Below, piece by piece: positions 42,816 through 51,898 of a DNA stretch of 64,000 bases (position 1 is the first letter of the stretch; every line of letters begins with the position of its first letter). Location of the stretch: positions 1-64,000 of the forward strand of contig JAFAYQ010000073.1 in assembly GCA_019240215.1 (NCBI GenBank), in the 5' to 3' direction. The DNA comes from Actinomycetota bacterium (lineage in GTDB: Bacteria; Actinomycetota; Actinomycetes; Streptosporangiales; Streptosporangiaceae). Below the pieces are notes generated by a model, which did no database searches, had not been told where the DNA came from, and saw only the letters and a list, made by a program, of their open reading frames with translations. The translations under genes and the position numbers were made by a program.

Positions 42816-44180
42816 TCAGTTGCCGGTGGCGTGGGTCGCCTTGATCAGGCTGCGGTCCGTGCGAGGGACGGGGCGGCCGAGTTGGGCCGTGGGGACCAGG
42901 TAGGTCTCCCGGCCGATGGCAATCGCGATGATGCTGACCAGGCACAGTCCGGCGGTGATGAGTCCAGCGCCGACCCAGGCATCCAGGCCGCTGCCGGCCC
43001 AGGCGCCGATGATGGTGGGGACGAAGCCCGCGAACGCGAAGCCCAGCTGGGTGCCGAGGGCGGTACCGCTCAGCCTTACCGAGGCCGGGAACATCTCACC
43101 GTAGGTGGCGGGCCAGACCGCGCTGGTGGCCGTGTAGACCAGCCCGAACATGACGATGCCGGTGACGAAGATCAGCGCGTAGCTGCCGCTGCGCACCGCG
43201 TACAGGAACGCGAACGTCATGGCGCCCGAGCCCGCCGCGCCACCGATGAACACCGGCTTGCGGCCGATCCGGTCGGACAGCCGCGCCCACAGCGGGATCG
43301 CGCCCAGGGCGACCAGGTTGGCCAGCACCCCGACCCACAGGATCGGCGTCTTCTTCAGCCCGACGGTGTTAACCGCGTAGGACAGCGCCCAGACCGTGAA
43401 GATCGTGCTCGGGGTGGCGATGACCGCGGCCAGTGCGACCCGGAGCACCTGTGGCCAGTGTGACCGGAGCAGCTCGCTGATCGGCAGCCGCACCACTTCG
43501 TCCTGAGCGACCTCGCGGCGGAACACGGGGGTCTCATCCAGCGTCCGGCGGATGAACACCGCGACCACGGTGACCAGCGCGCTGGCCCAGAATGCGATCC
43601 GCCAGCCCCAGGTCAGCAACGAGTGGTCGGGCAGGGCGGCGATGGGGATGAACAGCGCGGTGGCGATGGCCTGACCGCCCTGAGTCCCGCCCAGGGTGAA
43701 GCTGGTGTAGAACGCTCGCCGTCGCTCGGGGGCGTGCTCCAGCGTCAGCGAGTTGGCTCCGGCCTGCTCGCCTCCGGCGAAGAAGCCCTGCAGCAGTCGC
43801 AAGGTGACCAGCAGCACCGGCGCGGCCACCCCGATGGTGGCGTACGACGGTAGGCAGCCGACCAGGAAGGTGGCGGTGCCCATGGCGATGACCGTGGTCA
43901 GCAGAACCTTGCGGCGCCCGTGCCGGTCGCCGAGGTGGCCGAGGCCGATGGCCCCGATCGGGCGGGCGGCGTAACCGACGCCGAACGTGGCCAGCGAGGC
44001 CAGGGTGCCGGCGGCGGAGTCGCTGGCTGGGAAGAACACCTTGCCGAAGACCAGTGCGGCGGCCGTTCCGTAGATGAAAAAGTCGTAGTACTCCAGAGCG
44101 CTGCCGATCCAGGCGGCCCGGGCGGCGGCCCAGGGCTTACCGGCTGGGGCGGGCGATGGATTAGGTACTGCGTCCGGCAT
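42816..44180 (-). CDS. MHS-family MFS transporter (shikimate/quinate-type candidate)
   Basis: 454 residues, 12 membrane segments. The metabolite:H+ symporter signature is clear: GSALEYYDFFIYGTAAALVF, LGHLGDRHGRRKVLL between TM2 and TM3, and LQGFFAGGEQAGANSL. Neighbouring TetR, shikimate dehydrogenase and dehydroshikimate dehydratase genes make shikimate, quinate or a product such as protocatechuate the likely cargo. Its promoter holds an ATGTACTAA element shared with the dehydrogenase promoter. Confidence 0.9.
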   Translation of the reverse strand: MPDAVPNPSPAPAGKPWAAARAAWIGSALEYYDFFIYGTAAALVFGKVFFPASDSAAGTLASLATFGVGYAARPIGAIGLGHLGDRHGRRKVLLTTVIAMGTATFLVGCLPSYATIGVAAPVLLVTLRLLQGFFAGGEQAGANSLTLEHAPERRRAFYTSFTLGGTQGGQAIATALFIPIAALPDHSLLTWGWRIAFWASALVTVVAVFIRRTLDETPVFRREVAQDEVVRLPISELLRSHWPQVLRVALAAVIATPSTIFTVWALSYAVNTVGLKKTPILWVGVLANLVALGAIPLWARLSDRIGRKPVFIGGAAGSGAMTFAFLYAVRSGSYALIFVTGIVMFGLVYTATSAVWPATYGEMFPASVRLSGTALGTQLGFAFAGFVPTIIGAWAGSGLDAWVGAGLITAGLCLVSIIAIAIGRETYLVPTAQLGRPVPRTDRSLIKATHATGN

Positions 44181-44215
44181 GCGTCCTCCTCGGCGAGGCC
44201 AGCCTGGATTTCCTA

Positions 44216-44240
44216 ATGTACTAAATAGTGAGTACGTTAA
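44216..44240. promoter_or_regulatory. Candidate TetR operator, MFS side
   Basis: ATGTACTAA, then ATAGTG, AGTACGTTAA. It contains the dyad GTACT-N8-AGTAC (44218-44235). It sits 36-60 bases before the transporter start. ATGTACTAA and ACGTT recur, inverted, at 45140-45163. Confidence 0.45.
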
Positions 44241-44328
44241 GGGTGCGTCGGCGGGCCGGTGCTGTCAAGGTAGGGCCGCGACCCCGCGGGGCGCGGACGG
44301 CTGAGGGTGAGCGGGCCGGATCGCCGGC

Positions 44329-44994
44329 TCAGGGGACTGCGGACGAGCGGGCGGTGAGGTGGTCGACGACCAGGTCGCCGATCAGGCGGCGGAGGTGGTC
44401 GCGGCGGCCGGGGGCCAGCAGGTCGCGGCCGAAGATCGCCTCGAACGTGTAGCGGTTCGCCTCGCGGAAGATGCAGAACGAGCTGATGATCATGTGGACG
44501 TCGAGGGCGTCCAGGTCGTCGCGGAACACTCCGGCCTGGCGACCGCGCTCCAGGATGCGGGTCAGCACGTCAAGGGCCGGGGCGGCCAGGCCGGGCAGGG
44601 TCGGCAACCGGCGCAGGTGCTCGGCGTGGTGGATGTTCTCGATGCTCACCAGGCGGACGAAGTCCTGGTGGGCCTCGTGGTGGTCGAACGTCAGCTCGGC
44701 CAGCCGCCGGATGGCGACCGCCGGCTCGAGGTGCTCGACGTCGACCTCCTGCTCCAGGGCGCGGATGCGGGAGTAGGCCCGCTCCATCACCGCGACGTAC
44801 AGGCCTTCCTTGCCGCCGAAGTAGTAATAGATCATCCGCTTGGTGGTCGACGTCTTCGCGGCGATGTCGTCCACCCGGGCCCCGGCGTAGCCCTGGTCGG
44901 CGAACACCCGGGTGGCCACCTCCAGCAGCTCGGCCCGGGTCCGGTCGGCGTCACGGATCCGGTCGCCGCGCGGCATCGCCGAGTCGGTCGCCAT
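44329..44994 (-). CDS. TetR-family regulator
   Basis: 221 residues. The HTH is clear: ADRTRAELLEVATRVFADQG, YAGARVDDIAAKTSTTKRMI, YYYFGGKEGLYVAVM. The C-terminal domain has the TetR_C pattern of catabolic repressors. ATG 44994 has GGGAG upstream. It lies between the MFS gene and the divergent dehydrogenase and probably represses both. Confidence 0.9.
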   Translation of the reverse strand: MATDSAMPRGDRIRDADRTRAELLEVATRVFADQGYAGARVDDIAAKTSTTKRMIYYYFGGKEGLYVAVMERAYSRIRALEQEVDVEHLEPAVAIRRLAELTFDHHEAHQDFVRLVSIENIHHAEHLRRLPTLPGLAAPALDVLTRILERGRQAGVFRDDLDALDVHMIISSFCIFREANRYTFEAIFGRDLLAPGRRDHLRRLIGDLVVDHLTARSSAVP

Positions 44995-45139
44995 CTGTGC
45001 TCCCTCATGCGCAGGCCAGCAGGCAGACGCCCTGCCGTACAGCAACAGTAACGAGACCGCCGGGGAACTGACGTCAGGCGACCCGCGTGGCCGCGGAGAC
45101 CACCTGCGGCCGGCTTGTCCGCGTGGCCTACCGCTCCTA

Positions 45140-45163
45140 GTATTGAACGTAATGGTTAGTACA
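45140..45163. promoter_or_regulatory. Candidate TetR operator, dehydrogenase side
   Basis: GTATTGAACGT, then TTAGTACAT overlapping the ATG at 45152. The minus strand reads ATGTACTAACC and ACGTTCAATAC, matching the MFS-side element. A site on the start codon would repress directly; no ribosome site is seen, so the mRNA may be leaderless. Confidence 0.4.
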
Positions 45164-46036
45164 TATCTGACAGGGCTGGTCGGGGCAGGGATCGGGGCAT
45201 CGCTGTCACCGGCGCTGCACGAGCACGAGGCCGCCGCCCTGGGGCTGCGGTACGAGTACCGGCTCATCGACGTCGGAGAGCTGGGGGTGGGCGTGGAGCA
45301 AGCGCCAGACCTGATCCGCGCCGCCCGGCAGCTGGGATTCGACGGACTGAACATCACCCATCCGTGCAAGCAGGCCGCGCTGGGAGCCCTGGATGAGCTG
45401 TCACCCGAGGTGGCAGTGCTCGGCGCGACCAACACGGTGGTGTTCGACGGCGCCCGGGCTATCGGCCACAACACCGACTGGTCAGGTTTTGCCCGGGCCC
45501 TCCGGCACGGGCTGCCTGGTGCCCCGCTCGGCCAGGTGGTGGTGCTGGGCGCGGGCGGAGCGGGATCGGCAGTCTGCTATGCCCTCGGCCGTCTGGGGGC
45601 GGACCATGTCATCGTCATCGACACCGACCAGGCCCGGGCGGACGGGCTGGCGGACGCGCTGACCCCCGAGCTGGGGCCGGCCCGGTTGGCGGCGGCCGGT
45701 ATCGAAGCCCTGTCGTCGGTGCTGGCCCGGGCGGACGGGCTGGTGCACGCCACCCCGACCGGGATGGCCGGTCACCCCGGCAACGCGGTCCCGGCCAGGG
45801 CCCTGGTCCCGGACCTGTGGGTGGCGGACGTGGTGTACCGGCCGCTGCAGACCGAGCTGCTGGTGGCCGCCCACCGGGCCGGGTGCCGGACGCTGGACGG
45901 CGGCGCCATGGCCGTGTTCCAGGCGGCCGACGCGTTCCGGCTGTTCACCGGCGTCGCGCCCAGCACCCGGCGGATGTTCACCCACTTTGCCCAGCTGACC
46001 AGCGAGGAGGCCGCCGATGCCCGGCGAGCCGGCTGA
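45152..46036 (+). CDS. Shikimate/quinate dehydrogenase
   Basis: 294 residues of AroE fold. Substrate site: ASLSP (Ser pair), NITHPCKQA with catalytic Lys, GHNTDWSG with catalytic Asp. Nucleotide site: GAGGAGSAV, and acidic VIDTDQ after the second strand, where NADP enzymes have Arg/Ser; this favours NAD and a catabolic role, as in corynebacterial quinate/shikimate dehydrogenases. The stop lies 20 bases inside the next gene. Confidence 0.9.
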   Translation: MVSTYLTGLVGAGIGASLSPALHEHEAAALGLRYEYRLIDVGELGVGVEQAPDLIRAARQLGFDGLNITHPCKQAALGALDELSPEVAVLGATNTVVFDGARAIGHNTDWSGFARALRHGLPGAPLGQVVVLGAGGAGSAVCYALGRLGADHVIVIDTDQARADGLADALTPELGPARLAAAGIEALSSVLARADGLVHATPTGMAGHPGNAVPARALVPDLWVADVVYRPLQTELLVAAHRAGCRTLDGGAMAVFQAADAFRLFTGVAPSTRRMFTHFAQLTSEEAADARRAG

Positions 46037-47942
46037 AGCGCCCCGCGCGAAATCAGCGCGCGCGTACTCGATCGCCACCGTCTGCTTGTCCGGCACACTC
46101 GACGACCGTCTGGAAGCGGCCGCCCGGGCTGGATTCGATGGGGTCGAAATCTTCGAAAACGACCTGATCGCGAGCGCCAGCCGGGTCGCGGAGATCCGTG
46201 CCCGGGCGGCCGACCTCGGCCTGCGCATCGAGCTGTACCAGCCGTTCCGGGACGCCGAGGGCGCGCCGCCGGAACGGTTCAAGTCCGTACTGCGGCGGAT
46301 GCGGGCCAAGCTCGACCTGGCCGCCGAGCTGGGGGCACCCACCGTGCTGGTCTGCTCGTCGGTCGCACCCGACACGATCGGCGACGACGATCTGGCCGCC
46401 GGGCAGCTGCACGTACTGGCCGGGCTGGCCGCCGACCGGGGACTGCGGCTGGCCTACGAGGCCCTGGCGTGGGGCCGTCAGGTCTCCACCTGGGAACACT
46501 CGTGGGGACTGGTGCAGCGGGCCGGGCACCCAGCCCTTGGTCTGTGCCTGGACAGCTTCCACGTGCTGTCCCGCACCAGCGACTACGCCGGCATCAGGTC
46601 GCTGCCGGGCGACAAAATCTTCTTCCTGCAGCTGGCCGACGCGCCCCGGCTGGACATGGACGTGCTCCAGTGGAGCCGCCATCACCGGCTGTTCCCGCTG
46701 CAAGGCGGTTTCGACCTGGCCGGCTTCACCCGGGCGGTGGACACGACCGGTTACGCCGGGCCGCTGTCGCTGGAAGTGTTCAACGACGTGTTCCGGCAGG
46801 CCGACCCGCACCGGACCGCGGTCGACGCGATGCGGTCGCTGATCGCGCTGGACGATGCGGTACGGCCGGCGGCGGGCCAGCCCGGCCCACTGGTCCCGGC
46901 CCCGGTCCTCGATGGCATCGCGTTCGCCGAGCTGACCGTCGACGCCGAGTCCGGCCCGGAACTGCAGCGCTGGCTCGGCCTGCTCGGGTTTTCACACGTG
47001 GGCCAGCACCGGTCCAAGCCGGTGCAATTGTGGGAGCAAGGGGGTGCCCGCATCCTGCTCAACTCCAGCGTCGACCGGTCCGCCCCGGCCGAAGGGTCGG
47101 CCGCCATCAGCGCGTTCGCCCTCGACAGCGAGCAGCCGGCCCGGTCGGCCGAGCGGGCCGCCCAGCTGCTGGCCCGGCCACTCCCCCGCACCCGGGCGGC
47201 GGCCGAGGCCGACCTGACCGCGGTCGCCGCGCCGGACGGCACCCAGATCTTCTTCGGCCGCAGCGAGCCGGATGGCCCCTACGGGTGGCTGGGTGACTTC
47301 CTGGCCACCGGCGACCGGTCCGGTCATCCGGCCGGGATCACCGGCATCGACCATCTGTCGCTGGCCCAGCCGTACGACCGGTTCGACGAGGCCGGGCTGT
47401 TCTACCGGTCGATCCTCGGGCTGCGGGACGACGAGGCGGCCGAGTACGCCGCCCCGTACGGGCTGGTCCGCACGCTGGCCGTGCACGACCCGGGCGGCCG
47501 GGTCCGGCTCGCGCTCAGCGTGCCGCTGCTGCGCCGCGGCGAGTGGGCGCCCGGGGTCACGCACCCGCAGCACATCACGCTGGCGACCGGTGACATCGAG
47601 GCGACGGCGGCCGCGCTGACCGCCGCCGGCGCTCCGCTGCTGCCGATCCCGGCCAACTACTACGACGACCTGGACGCCCGGCTGGCGCTGGACCCGGCGT
47701 TGCTGACCCGGCTGCGCCGGATCGGCGGCCTGTACGACGAGGACGCCCACGGCCGCTACGTGCAGCTGTTCACCCCGGTCATCAGCGGCCGGGTGTTCTT
47801 CGAGATCTCTCAGCGCATCGGCGGCTACAGGGGCTACGGCCTGGCCAACGAACCGGTCCGGATGGCCGCCCACCGGGCCCTGCGCCGAGCCGGCCGCCCT
47901 GATCGTGGCGGCCGGCTCGGCGGCGTCAGGCGCGGGCGTTGA
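46017..47942 (+). CDS. quiC: 3-dehydroshikimate dehydratase fused to an HPPD/VOC domain
   Basis: 641 residues. The first about 270 form an AP-endonuclease-2-type TIM barrel (SIATVCLSGTLDDRLEAAAR, GFDGVEIFEND; metal ligands in AYEALAWG, CLDSFH, LQLADAP, SLEVFND), as in QuiC/AsbF. From about 300, two VOC units like 4-hydroxyphenylpyruvate dioxygenase follow (IAFAELTVDAE; ITGIDHLSLAQP; HPQHITLATGDIEATA; FFEISQRIGGYRGYG). Pseudomonas QuiC has the same fusion. The reaction gives protocatechuate. Gene order transporter-regulator-dehydrogenase-dehydratase supports shikimate/quinate breakdown; no ring-cleavage genes are in the window. Confidence 0.88.
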   Translation: MPGEPAEAPRAKSARAYSIATVCLSGTLDDRLEAAARAGFDGVEIFENDLIASASRVAEIRARAADLGLRIELYQPFRDAEGAPPERFKSVLRRMRAKLDLAAELGAPTVLVCSSVAPDTIGDDDLAAGQLHVLAGLAADRGLRLAYEALAWGRQVSTWEHSWGLVQRAGHPALGLCLDSFHVLSRTSDYAGIRSLPGDKIFFLQLADAPRLDMDVLQWSRHHRLFPLQGGFDLAGFTRAVDTTGYAGPLSLEVFNDVFRQADPHRTAVDAMRSLIALDDAVRPAAGQPGPLVPAPVLDGIAFAELTVDAESGPELQRWLGLLGFSHVGQHRSKPVQLWEQGGARILLNSSVDRSAPAEGSAAISAFALDSEQPARSAERAAQLLARPLPRTRAAAEADLTAVAAPDGTQIFFGRSEPDGPYGWLGDFLATGDRSGHPAGITGIDHLSLAQPYDRFDEAGLFYRSILGLRDDEAAEYAAPYGLVRTLAVHDPGGRVRLALSVPLLRRGEWAPGVTHPQHITLATGDIEATAAALTAAGAPLLPIPANYYDDLDARLALDPALLTRLRRIGGLYDEDAHGRYVQLFTPVISGRVFFEISQRIGGYRGYGLANEPVRMAAHRALRRAGRPDRGGRLGGVRRGR

Positions 47943-49287
47943 CGAGCGAGGGCGGCGTGAACCGGACGTAGGGGTCGAACGCACCCAGGCCGGTCCCGGC
48001 CGCGGCGGCGTTCAAGGCGTCAGGCTGGGTGGCGTCGCCCCAGCGGCTGGTGTTCAGCCGGTGCTCCAGCGCGTTCAGCGCGGCGATGTACCCGGCGGGC
48101 TGGAAGTTGCAGTGCCCGGTCGCGTCCACATACGCCTGCCTGAGGTCCGGCGCCGACCCGGCCCGGGTGACGCGCTGGCGGTACCAGTTCTCCTGCTCGA
48201 CCGGGACAAGCTGGTCATAGATGGTGTGAATGTCGAGTTCGGGCACGGCCAGCCGGCCGGTGACCATCGAGGTCCGGGCCAGGGCGGCGACCGCCTGCGG
48301 ATCAGCGGTGATGTCGGCGTGGCGGGTCAGCGTGGCCAGGTCCGCGGGCAGGCTGAGCCCGGCGGCCCGGTACAGGGCCTCGACCTCCGGCCGGAAGCTG
48401 CTCCGGCTGAGGATGCCGCCGTAGTTGACACCCTTGGTGAAGGAGCTGTTGCCATCGGCGGCGAGCTCGATCTGGTAGCGGGCGGACATGATGAACGGCA
48501 GCAGGTACTGGCTGATCTCGTCGGCCTGCTGCTGTTCCTGGGCCGCGTAGTCGGTGGGGGCCGGCGCGGTGGCTCCGCTGTACCAGACCGGCTCGTTGAG
48601 CAGGGCGGCGCCCAGCGCGATCCGGGCCCGGCCCGGCGCGGTCGCCTGGGCCTTGCTGACGATCGCGGCCAGCGCGGCCGCGGCCGCACTGGCCTGGCCG
48701 GCCGACGCGTACCGCACCAGCTGGATCTGCTGGCTGGGATCGAGCAACTCGTTGAGCGCGTACTCGCCGTCCAGCTGGTAATTGTTCAGGCTCAATGCGC
48801 CGGCGACCAGCCCGCAGGTAGTCAGGGTGCCGTCGATGCGGCCGCGCCCGTCCTGGGTTTCCAGCGCGCTGACCAGGCCACCCATCGAGGTGCCCCAGGC
48901 GATGACCCGGCGCGGGTGCCCGGTGATGCGCTCGACGGCCGCGAGCGAGGCGAACTGGTCACCGACCGCCGAGCTGAGCGCCCACCAGGAGGAACCGGAG
49001 TACGAGGATCCGACCAGCGCGTACCCCAGGTGCAGCAGGACGGCCTGAGTGGCCGCATCGGGCGCGTCGGCCGCGGTCAGCGGGCCGAACCCGTGGCTGT
49101 ACAGGATGACCGTGCCGTTCCAGGACGCCGGGAGGTCGGCGACCCAGCTGGCACCGTCGGTGAGCGAGCCGACGTAGTGCCCGGCAGTGGCCGTCACCGC
49201 CCCCCGGGCCGCTGACATACCGGTCGCCAGGGCGCAGACGACCGCAGCGGCCGCGGTGAAAGCGCGATACAGGTGCCGTCTGAACAT
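47926..49287 (-). CDS. Secreted alpha/beta hydrolase
   Basis: 453 residues. The signal peptide is FTAAAAVVCALATGMSAARG. Catalytic set: nucleophile in WGTSMGG, Asp in HTIYDQLVP, His in DATGHCNF. The lid region is large and helical (Ala/Gln-rich), as in tannase-like or polyester-active secreted hydrolases; the substrate is unknown. It converges with the dehydratase gene, overlapping by 17 bases. It is divergent from the MarR gene, so the MarR-type sites at 49387-49406 could also affect it. Confidence 0.85.
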   Translation of the reverse strand: MFRRHLYRAFTAAAAVVCALATGMSAARGAVTATAGHYVGSLTDGASWVADLPASWNGTVILYSHGFGPLTAADAPDAATQAVLLHLGYALVGSSYSGSSWWALSSAVGDQFASLAAVERITGHPRRVIAWGTSMGGLVSALETQDGRGRIDGTLTTCGLVAGALSLNNYQLDGEYALNELLDPSQQIQLVRYASAGQASAAAAALAAIVSKAQATAPGRARIALGAALLNEPVWYSGATAPAPTDYAAQEQQQADEISQYLLPFIMSARYQIELAADGNSSFTKGVNYGGILSRSSFRPEVEALYRAAGLSLPADLATLTRHADITADPQAVAALARTSMVTGRLAVPELDIHTIYDQLVPVEQENWYRQRVTRAGSAPDLRQAYVDATGHCNFQPAGYIAALNALEHRLNTSRWGDATQPDALNAAAAGTGLGAFDPYVRFTPPSLVNARA

Positions 49288-49386
49288 CCGGGACCTCTTC
49301 TGTGAGAACCACTGGGACGCGGGCGAGCTAGGGCGTTAGCCGACCGAGGATGACAATGCCACAAGAATCCACAACTGTACAAGTTT

Positions 49387-49406
49387 CCTGTTTAACAGGT
49401 TTCCTG
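49387..49406. promoter_or_regulatory. Candidate MarR operators before the MarR gene
   Basis: CCTGTTTAACAGG (49387-49399) overlaps CAGGTTTCCTG (49396-49406), and GTTTCCTG is repeated directly. The reverse complement CAGGAAACCTG is found again before the efflux gene at 50090-50100. It lies about 100 bases before the MarR start. Confidence 0.6.
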
Positions 49407-49500
49407 TGCTGTTGGAGCGGTGGCGCCAACACGGCCGACCGGCTGGCAGACTGGCTGGCAGTGATGGCCACGGCAGCCGACAAACTGGGGAGATGAGTGC

Positions 49501-50040
49501 GTGACCAGCTCCGCCGAGCAGTACGCCGACGGCGCCACCGCGGCTCGAAAGGCGCCCCGGGGAACCGCGCCGCGAAAGGTGTCCGCACCCAAGGGTGGCC
49601 CGCGTTCGGCAGCCGAGCCGACGCTGATGTACGTCATGAAGCAGGTCGAGCTGGCCTCCCGCGCACGCCTGGATGAGCTGTTCCGGCCCATCGGCATGAC
49701 GGCTCTGCAATACACCGCACTGACCGTGCTGGAGCGCCATCCGGACATGTCGTCCGCGCAACTGGCGCGCAACTCGTTCGTGACCACCCAGTCCATGGCC
49801 GACATGGTCACCGCGCTGGAGGAACGCGGCCTGATCGAGCGCCATCGTGACGCGGCCGACCGCCGCCGGCTGGTGCTGGCGCTGACCGCAGACGGCCGGG
49901 CACTGCTGCGCCGTTACCGTGGCAAAGTGGCCGCTCTGGAACGACAGATGCTGGCCGGGCTCACCAATGAGCAGGTATCCGAGCTGCAGCACAGCCTGGA
50001 GGTTTGCCGGGCCAACCTGGCCCAGCATCCGCCCCGCTGA
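49501..50040 (+). CDS. MarR-family regulator
   Basis: 179 residues. After a basic tail of about 40 residues, the MarR fold: LYVMKQVELASRA-like helix, GMTALQYTALTVLERHPDMS, SAQLARNSFVTTQSMADMVT, the wing RHRDAADRRRLVLALTADGR. The start is GTG 49501. It is upstream of and co-oriented with the efflux pump operon, and its predicted site occurs in front of both genes. Confidence 0.92.
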   Translation: MTSSAEQYADGATAARKAPRGTAPRKVSAPKGGPRSAAEPTLMYVMKQVELASRARLDELFRPIGMTALQYTALTVLERHPDMSSAQLARNSFVTTQSMADMVTALEERGLIERHRDAADRRRLVLALTADGRALLRRYRGKVAALERQMLAGLTNEQVSELQHSLEVCRANLAQHPPR

Positions 50041-50089
50041 CCCGGCCAGCCCCTCAATTAATCAGATTTTCTGTCGATTATAAAATGAT

Positions 50090-50118
50090 CAGGAAACCTG
50101 TACATCGGGTTTCCGATG
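50090..50118. promoter_or_regulatory. Candidate MarR operators before the efflux operon
   Basis: CAGGAAACCTG at 50090-50100, identical to the (reverse-complement) site at 49396-49406, followed by the perfect dyad CATCGG-GTTT-CCGATG at 50103-50118. It is in the gap between the MarR stop and the pump start. Confidence 0.6.
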
Positions 50119-50175
50119 TGGCACTCTTCACGTCAGGCCGGACTCCGGCGGCCCCGCTGACAGGGGAGGTCACCG

Positions 50176-51885
50176 ATGACTTCGCTCAACCCCCGCATAG
50201 GTGATGTGCGCGAGCACGGCACTGTTTCCGAACTGACCCGCGGCACCTTGATCGCCGCGGCGCTGGCCGTTTGCCTGGCGCAGGTGGCGCTGGCGATCCC
50301 CGCCGTGCTCAACGGCCTGTTTCAGCAGGATCTGGGCACCAGTTCCTCGCAGCTGACCTGGATCTCCGACGCGTTCCTGGTGCCGGTGACTCTGCTGGAG
50401 CTCAGCTTCGGCGCGATCGGTGACCTGTTCGGCCGCAAGCGCCTGCTGGTCGGCGGGGCGCTGCTGCTGGCCGTCGGCGAGCTGGTCGCGGTGCTCACCC
50501 CGGGTGCGTCGGCGTCCACCGGCACCCGGGTGCTGGTGCTGTGGATCGGCCAGATCATCGCCGGGATCGGTGCGGCCGCCATCTTCCCCACCTCGCTGGC
50601 CATGGTCGCGGCGGGCACCCACACGGCCGGGCACCGAGCGCGGTCGATCTCGATCTGGGCCGCCGCCCTGTCGGCCGGCGGGTTCGTCTCGCCGGTGCTG
50701 GGCGGCCTGGTCACCAAGATCAAGTGGGGCAGCGACGCCAACGCCAGCTGGCGCTGGGGCTTCGTGGCCGTGCTGATCCTCGCGCTGATCAGCGCGGCGG
50801 TGTCGGTGGTGCTGGCCCGGAATTCCGCAGCCCCGGCAGGCCGGTCACTGGACTGGGCCGGCCAGGTCACGATCGCGGTGGCGCTGTTCGCGCTGCTGTT
50901 CGCGGTGATTCAGGGGCCGACCAGCGGGTGGGGCAGCGGCCAGGTCATCGGCGGGTTCGTGGTGGCTGCCGTTTTCCTGACCCTGTTCATTCTGGCCGAG
51001 AACCGCTCCCGCGCCCCGCTGCTGCGGATGAGCCTGTTCACCAACCGGGCGTTCGCCATCGCGTCGGTCGTCACGGTGGTGGCCATGTTCAGCTTCCTCG
51101 GCACGGCCTACGCCACCAGCATCCGGATGTCATCGATCCAGGGATTCTCGCCGCTCCGGACGTCGATCGCGTTCGTACTGCTCAATGGCATCGCGCTGGT
51201 GCAGATGCCGGTCACCTCGCGGGTGCTCGAGCGGTACAACCCCAAGTGGGCGCTCGGCGGCGGCGCCGTGCTGATCGGCGCCGGCGACCTGTGGATGTCC
51301 CGTATCCCGGCCTCGGACCTGTCGCTTCCGCCGGTCATCGTGCCGCTCGTGCTCATCGGCATCGGTTTCGCCTTCGCCGTCTCCGCCCTGACCGCGGTCG
51401 CGGTCAACACCGTGCCGAACCGGCTGGAGGGGATGGCCAGCGGCTCGACCAGCATGCTGCGTGATTTCGGGTTCACCCTCGGCCCGGCGGTCGTGGGGGC
51501 GATCGCGCTGAGCCAGGCCGCCGCGCAGATCCACAGCAAGATCGCGGCCAGTCCCGCACTGCGCAAGGCGCTGGCCGCGTTCAACGCCGCCCCCGCGCAC
51601 GCCCCGGCCGCGCAGAAACCCGCCCTGGAGGCGGCGGTCGGTGCGGTGAACTCCGGGCCGCTCGGCGCCAACGCGGTCCCGGGCACGATCACGTTGCCCA
51701 GCGGCAAGACGGCACCGTTCAATCCGCTGAAGGACGTCGCCTTCCACGCCCTGGGAAACGCCTACTCCCTCGGCTATCTCGTGGTGGGCATCTGCGCGCT
51801 CGCCGCGGCGGCGCTGGCCCTGCTCGCCCTCGGCGGGCACGGCACCGATTCGCTGATCACCCAGGAATCCCTGGCCGACGAGTAA
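50176..51885 (+). CDS. DHA2-type MFS efflux transporter
   Basis: 569 residues, about 14 membrane segments, EmrB/QacA pattern: LTWISDAFLVPVTLLELSFG, AIGDLFGRKRLLVGGALLLA (motif A), a large extracytoplasmic loop near 460-520 rich in Ala/Pro. It would export a toxic small molecule, likely the inducer of the MarR protein. ATG 50176 follows AGGGGAGGTCACCG. The SDR gene follows after 13 bases. Confidence 0.92.
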   Translation: MTSLNPRIGDVREHGTVSELTRGTLIAAALAVCLAQVALAIPAVLNGLFQQDLGTSSSQLTWISDAFLVPVTLLELSFGAIGDLFGRKRLLVGGALLLAVGELVAVLTPGASASTGTRVLVLWIGQIIAGIGAAAIFPTSLAMVAAGTHTAGHRARSISIWAAALSAGGFVSPVLGGLVTKIKWGSDANASWRWGFVAVLILALISAAVSVVLARNSAAPAGRSLDWAGQVTIAVALFALLFAVIQGPTSGWGSGQVIGGFVVAAVFLTLFILAENRSRAPLLRMSLFTNRAFAIASVVTVVAMFSFLGTAYATSIRMSSIQGFSPLRTSIAFVLLNGIALVQMPVTSRVLERYNPKWALGGGAVLIGAGDLWMSRIPASDLSLPPVIVPLVLIGIGFAFAVSALTAVAVNTVPNRLEGMASGSTSMLRDFGFTLGPAVVGAIALSQAAAQIHSKIAASPALRKALAAFNAAPAHAPAAQKPALEAAVGAVNSGPLGANAVPGTITLPSGKTAPFNPLKDVAFHALGNAYSLGYLVVGICALAAAALALLALGGHGTDSLITQESLADE

Positions 51886-51898
51886 GGAAACCAATTTC

